DNA from: Pseudomonas graminis
GTDB lineage: Bacteria > Pseudomonadota > Gammaproteobacteria > Pseudomonadales > Pseudomonadaceae
Length of the DNA stretch: 64,000 bases
Assembly: GCF_002093745.1 (NCBI RefSeq)
Contig: NZ_MTSB01000001.1
Location: 186,001 to 250,000, forward strand
Direction of reading: 5' to 3'
Each line of letters starts with the position of its first letter. The first letter of the stretch is position 1. A program made the translations under genes and the position numbers. The notes beneath the pieces are model-generated. The model worked only from the letters and a program-made list of their open reading frames with translations, was not told the origin of the DNA and made no database searches. Below, in pieces: positions 63,388 to 64,000 of the stretch.

Positions 63388-64000
63388 ATGAATAAAGTGC
63401 TGATCGTGGATGATCATCCTGTCATTCGCCTTGCTGTACGCATGCTGATGGAGCGTCATGGCTATGAGGTCGTTGCGGAGACTGATAACGGTGTGGATGC
63501 GTTGCAGATGGCGCGTGAGCACCTTCCTGATATTGTCATTCTCGACATTGGTATCCCCAAGCTCGACGGCCTGGAAGTTATCGCCCGCTTGTCAGCGATG
63601 ACGTTGCCGTTCAAGGTTCTGATCCTGACTTCCCAGGCACCCGGTCACTTCTCCATGCGCTGCATGCAGGCGGGGGCTGCCGGGTATGTCTGCAAGCAAC
63701 AGGACCTGACCGAGCTGCTCAGTGCTATCAAGGCGGTGCTTTCAGGGTACAGCTACTTCCCCAACCAGGCGTTGCACACTGTTCGCTCCAGCATGGGAAA
63801 TGCGAGCGAATCGGACATGGTAGACCGTCTTTCCGGCAGGGAAATGATGGTGCTGCAGCAGTTGGCGAGAGGCAAGACCAACAAGGAAATTGCAGACGGC
63901 ATGTTTCTCAGCAACAAGACCGTCAGCACTTACAAAACGCGTTTATTACTCAAGCTCAATGCGCATTCGCTGGTTGATCTGATCGAGCTAGCCCAGCGTA
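63388..64000 (+). CDS. NarL/FixJ-family response regulator (EvgA/BvgA type), 3' end cut
   Basis: 204 residues visible. Receiver domain with DD at 8-9 and phospho-acceptor D52 in PDIVILDIGIPKLDG, then GAAGYVCKQQDLTEL, and a LuxR-type HTH: LSGREMMVLQQLARGKTNKEIADGMFLSNKTVSTYKTRLLLKLNAHSLVDLIEL. The frame is open at the right edge; only a few residues should be missing. This type usually lies beside a hybrid BvgS/EvgS-like sensor kinase, which would be just outside the window. ATG 63388 is preceded by GGACTGCCC. Target genes unknown. Confidence 0.88.
   Translation, partial: MNKVLIVDDHPVIRLAVRMLMERHGYEVVAETDNGVDALQMAREHLPDIVILDIGIPKLDGLEVIARLSAMTLPFKVLILTSQAPGHFSMRCMQAGAAGYVCKQQDLTELLSAIKAVLSGYSYFPNQALHTVRSSMGNASESDMVDRLSGREMMVLQQLARGKTNKEIADGMFLSNKTVSTYKTRLLLKLNAHSLVDLIELAQR

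Overview
The window reads as a chromosomal segment of a fluorescent Pseudomonas, most likely of the P. syringae group (inference). The support is a GC-rich coding style, the AauS/AauR and AatJQMP acidic amino acid locus, membrane glucose dehydrogenase, and a gene order on the right (argF with an ABC ATPase, grxD, bfr/bfd, rnt-pyrC-motY-argG) that matches what I remember of the P. aeruginosa chromosome. Several dispersed non-coding repeat families are also present. No rRNA, tRNA, CRISPR array, prophage or complete insertion sequence was seen.

Layout. 1-5.3 kb: end of pdxJ, the cmoA-cmoB tRNA wobble-modification pair, a chagasin-like lipoprotein and a second Lon protease. 5.5-9.8 kb: a tightly packed operon of a periplasmic type-1 copper protein, a membrane GGDEF/EAL protein with a dead cyclase motif and an intact EAL motif, a DUF3034 outer-membrane-type protein, and a lipoprotein truncated hemoglobin. 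It looks like a redox or gas-sensing c-di-GMP module. 9.9-19.1 kb: a divergent GntR regulator with two winged helices, then amidase, cyclic imide hydrolase-like deacetylase, MFS carrier, two SDRs, a 99-residue MCGLCG protein, a CobW GTPase and a leaderless periplasmic-binding-protein homologue. I read it as a cyclic imide/amide catabolic cluster. 19.1-19.9 kb is a repeat field with two copies of a ~175-bp element around an 81-bp three-way cruciform.

19.9-28.3 kb: gcd, VF530 protein, a Pr6Pr membrane protein, a ferric reductase/PadR pair (yqjH/yqjI type) with a perfect operator, and a large bifunctional PBP. 28.4-30.6 kb is an accessory islet: a MITE-like element and two convergent genes of unknown function, one secreted, one with an effector-like N-terminus. 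30.7-37.7 kb: OpgC, zinc-independent L31 behind a Zur-like box, ddl, a Nudix hydrolase, metR facing a MetE homologue reduced to its N-terminal domain, an alpha/beta hydrolase and a FrnE-type DsbA protein.

37.8-44.6 kb: aauR, aauS and aatPMQJ, with a perfect AauR palindrome and a sigma-54 promoter in front of aatJ. 44.7-49.9 kb: glycerol regulon glpD, glpR, glpK, glpF. 50.2-61.5 kb: ybaK, ABC ATPase-argF, a molybdopterin oxidoreductase, grxD, bfr, bfd, rnt-pyrC, motY and argG. 61.8-64 kb: an unknown HTH-like protein, a ~1 kb AT-rich stretch carrying EvgA-type boxes, and the start of a NarL/EvgA-type response regulator cut by the window edge.
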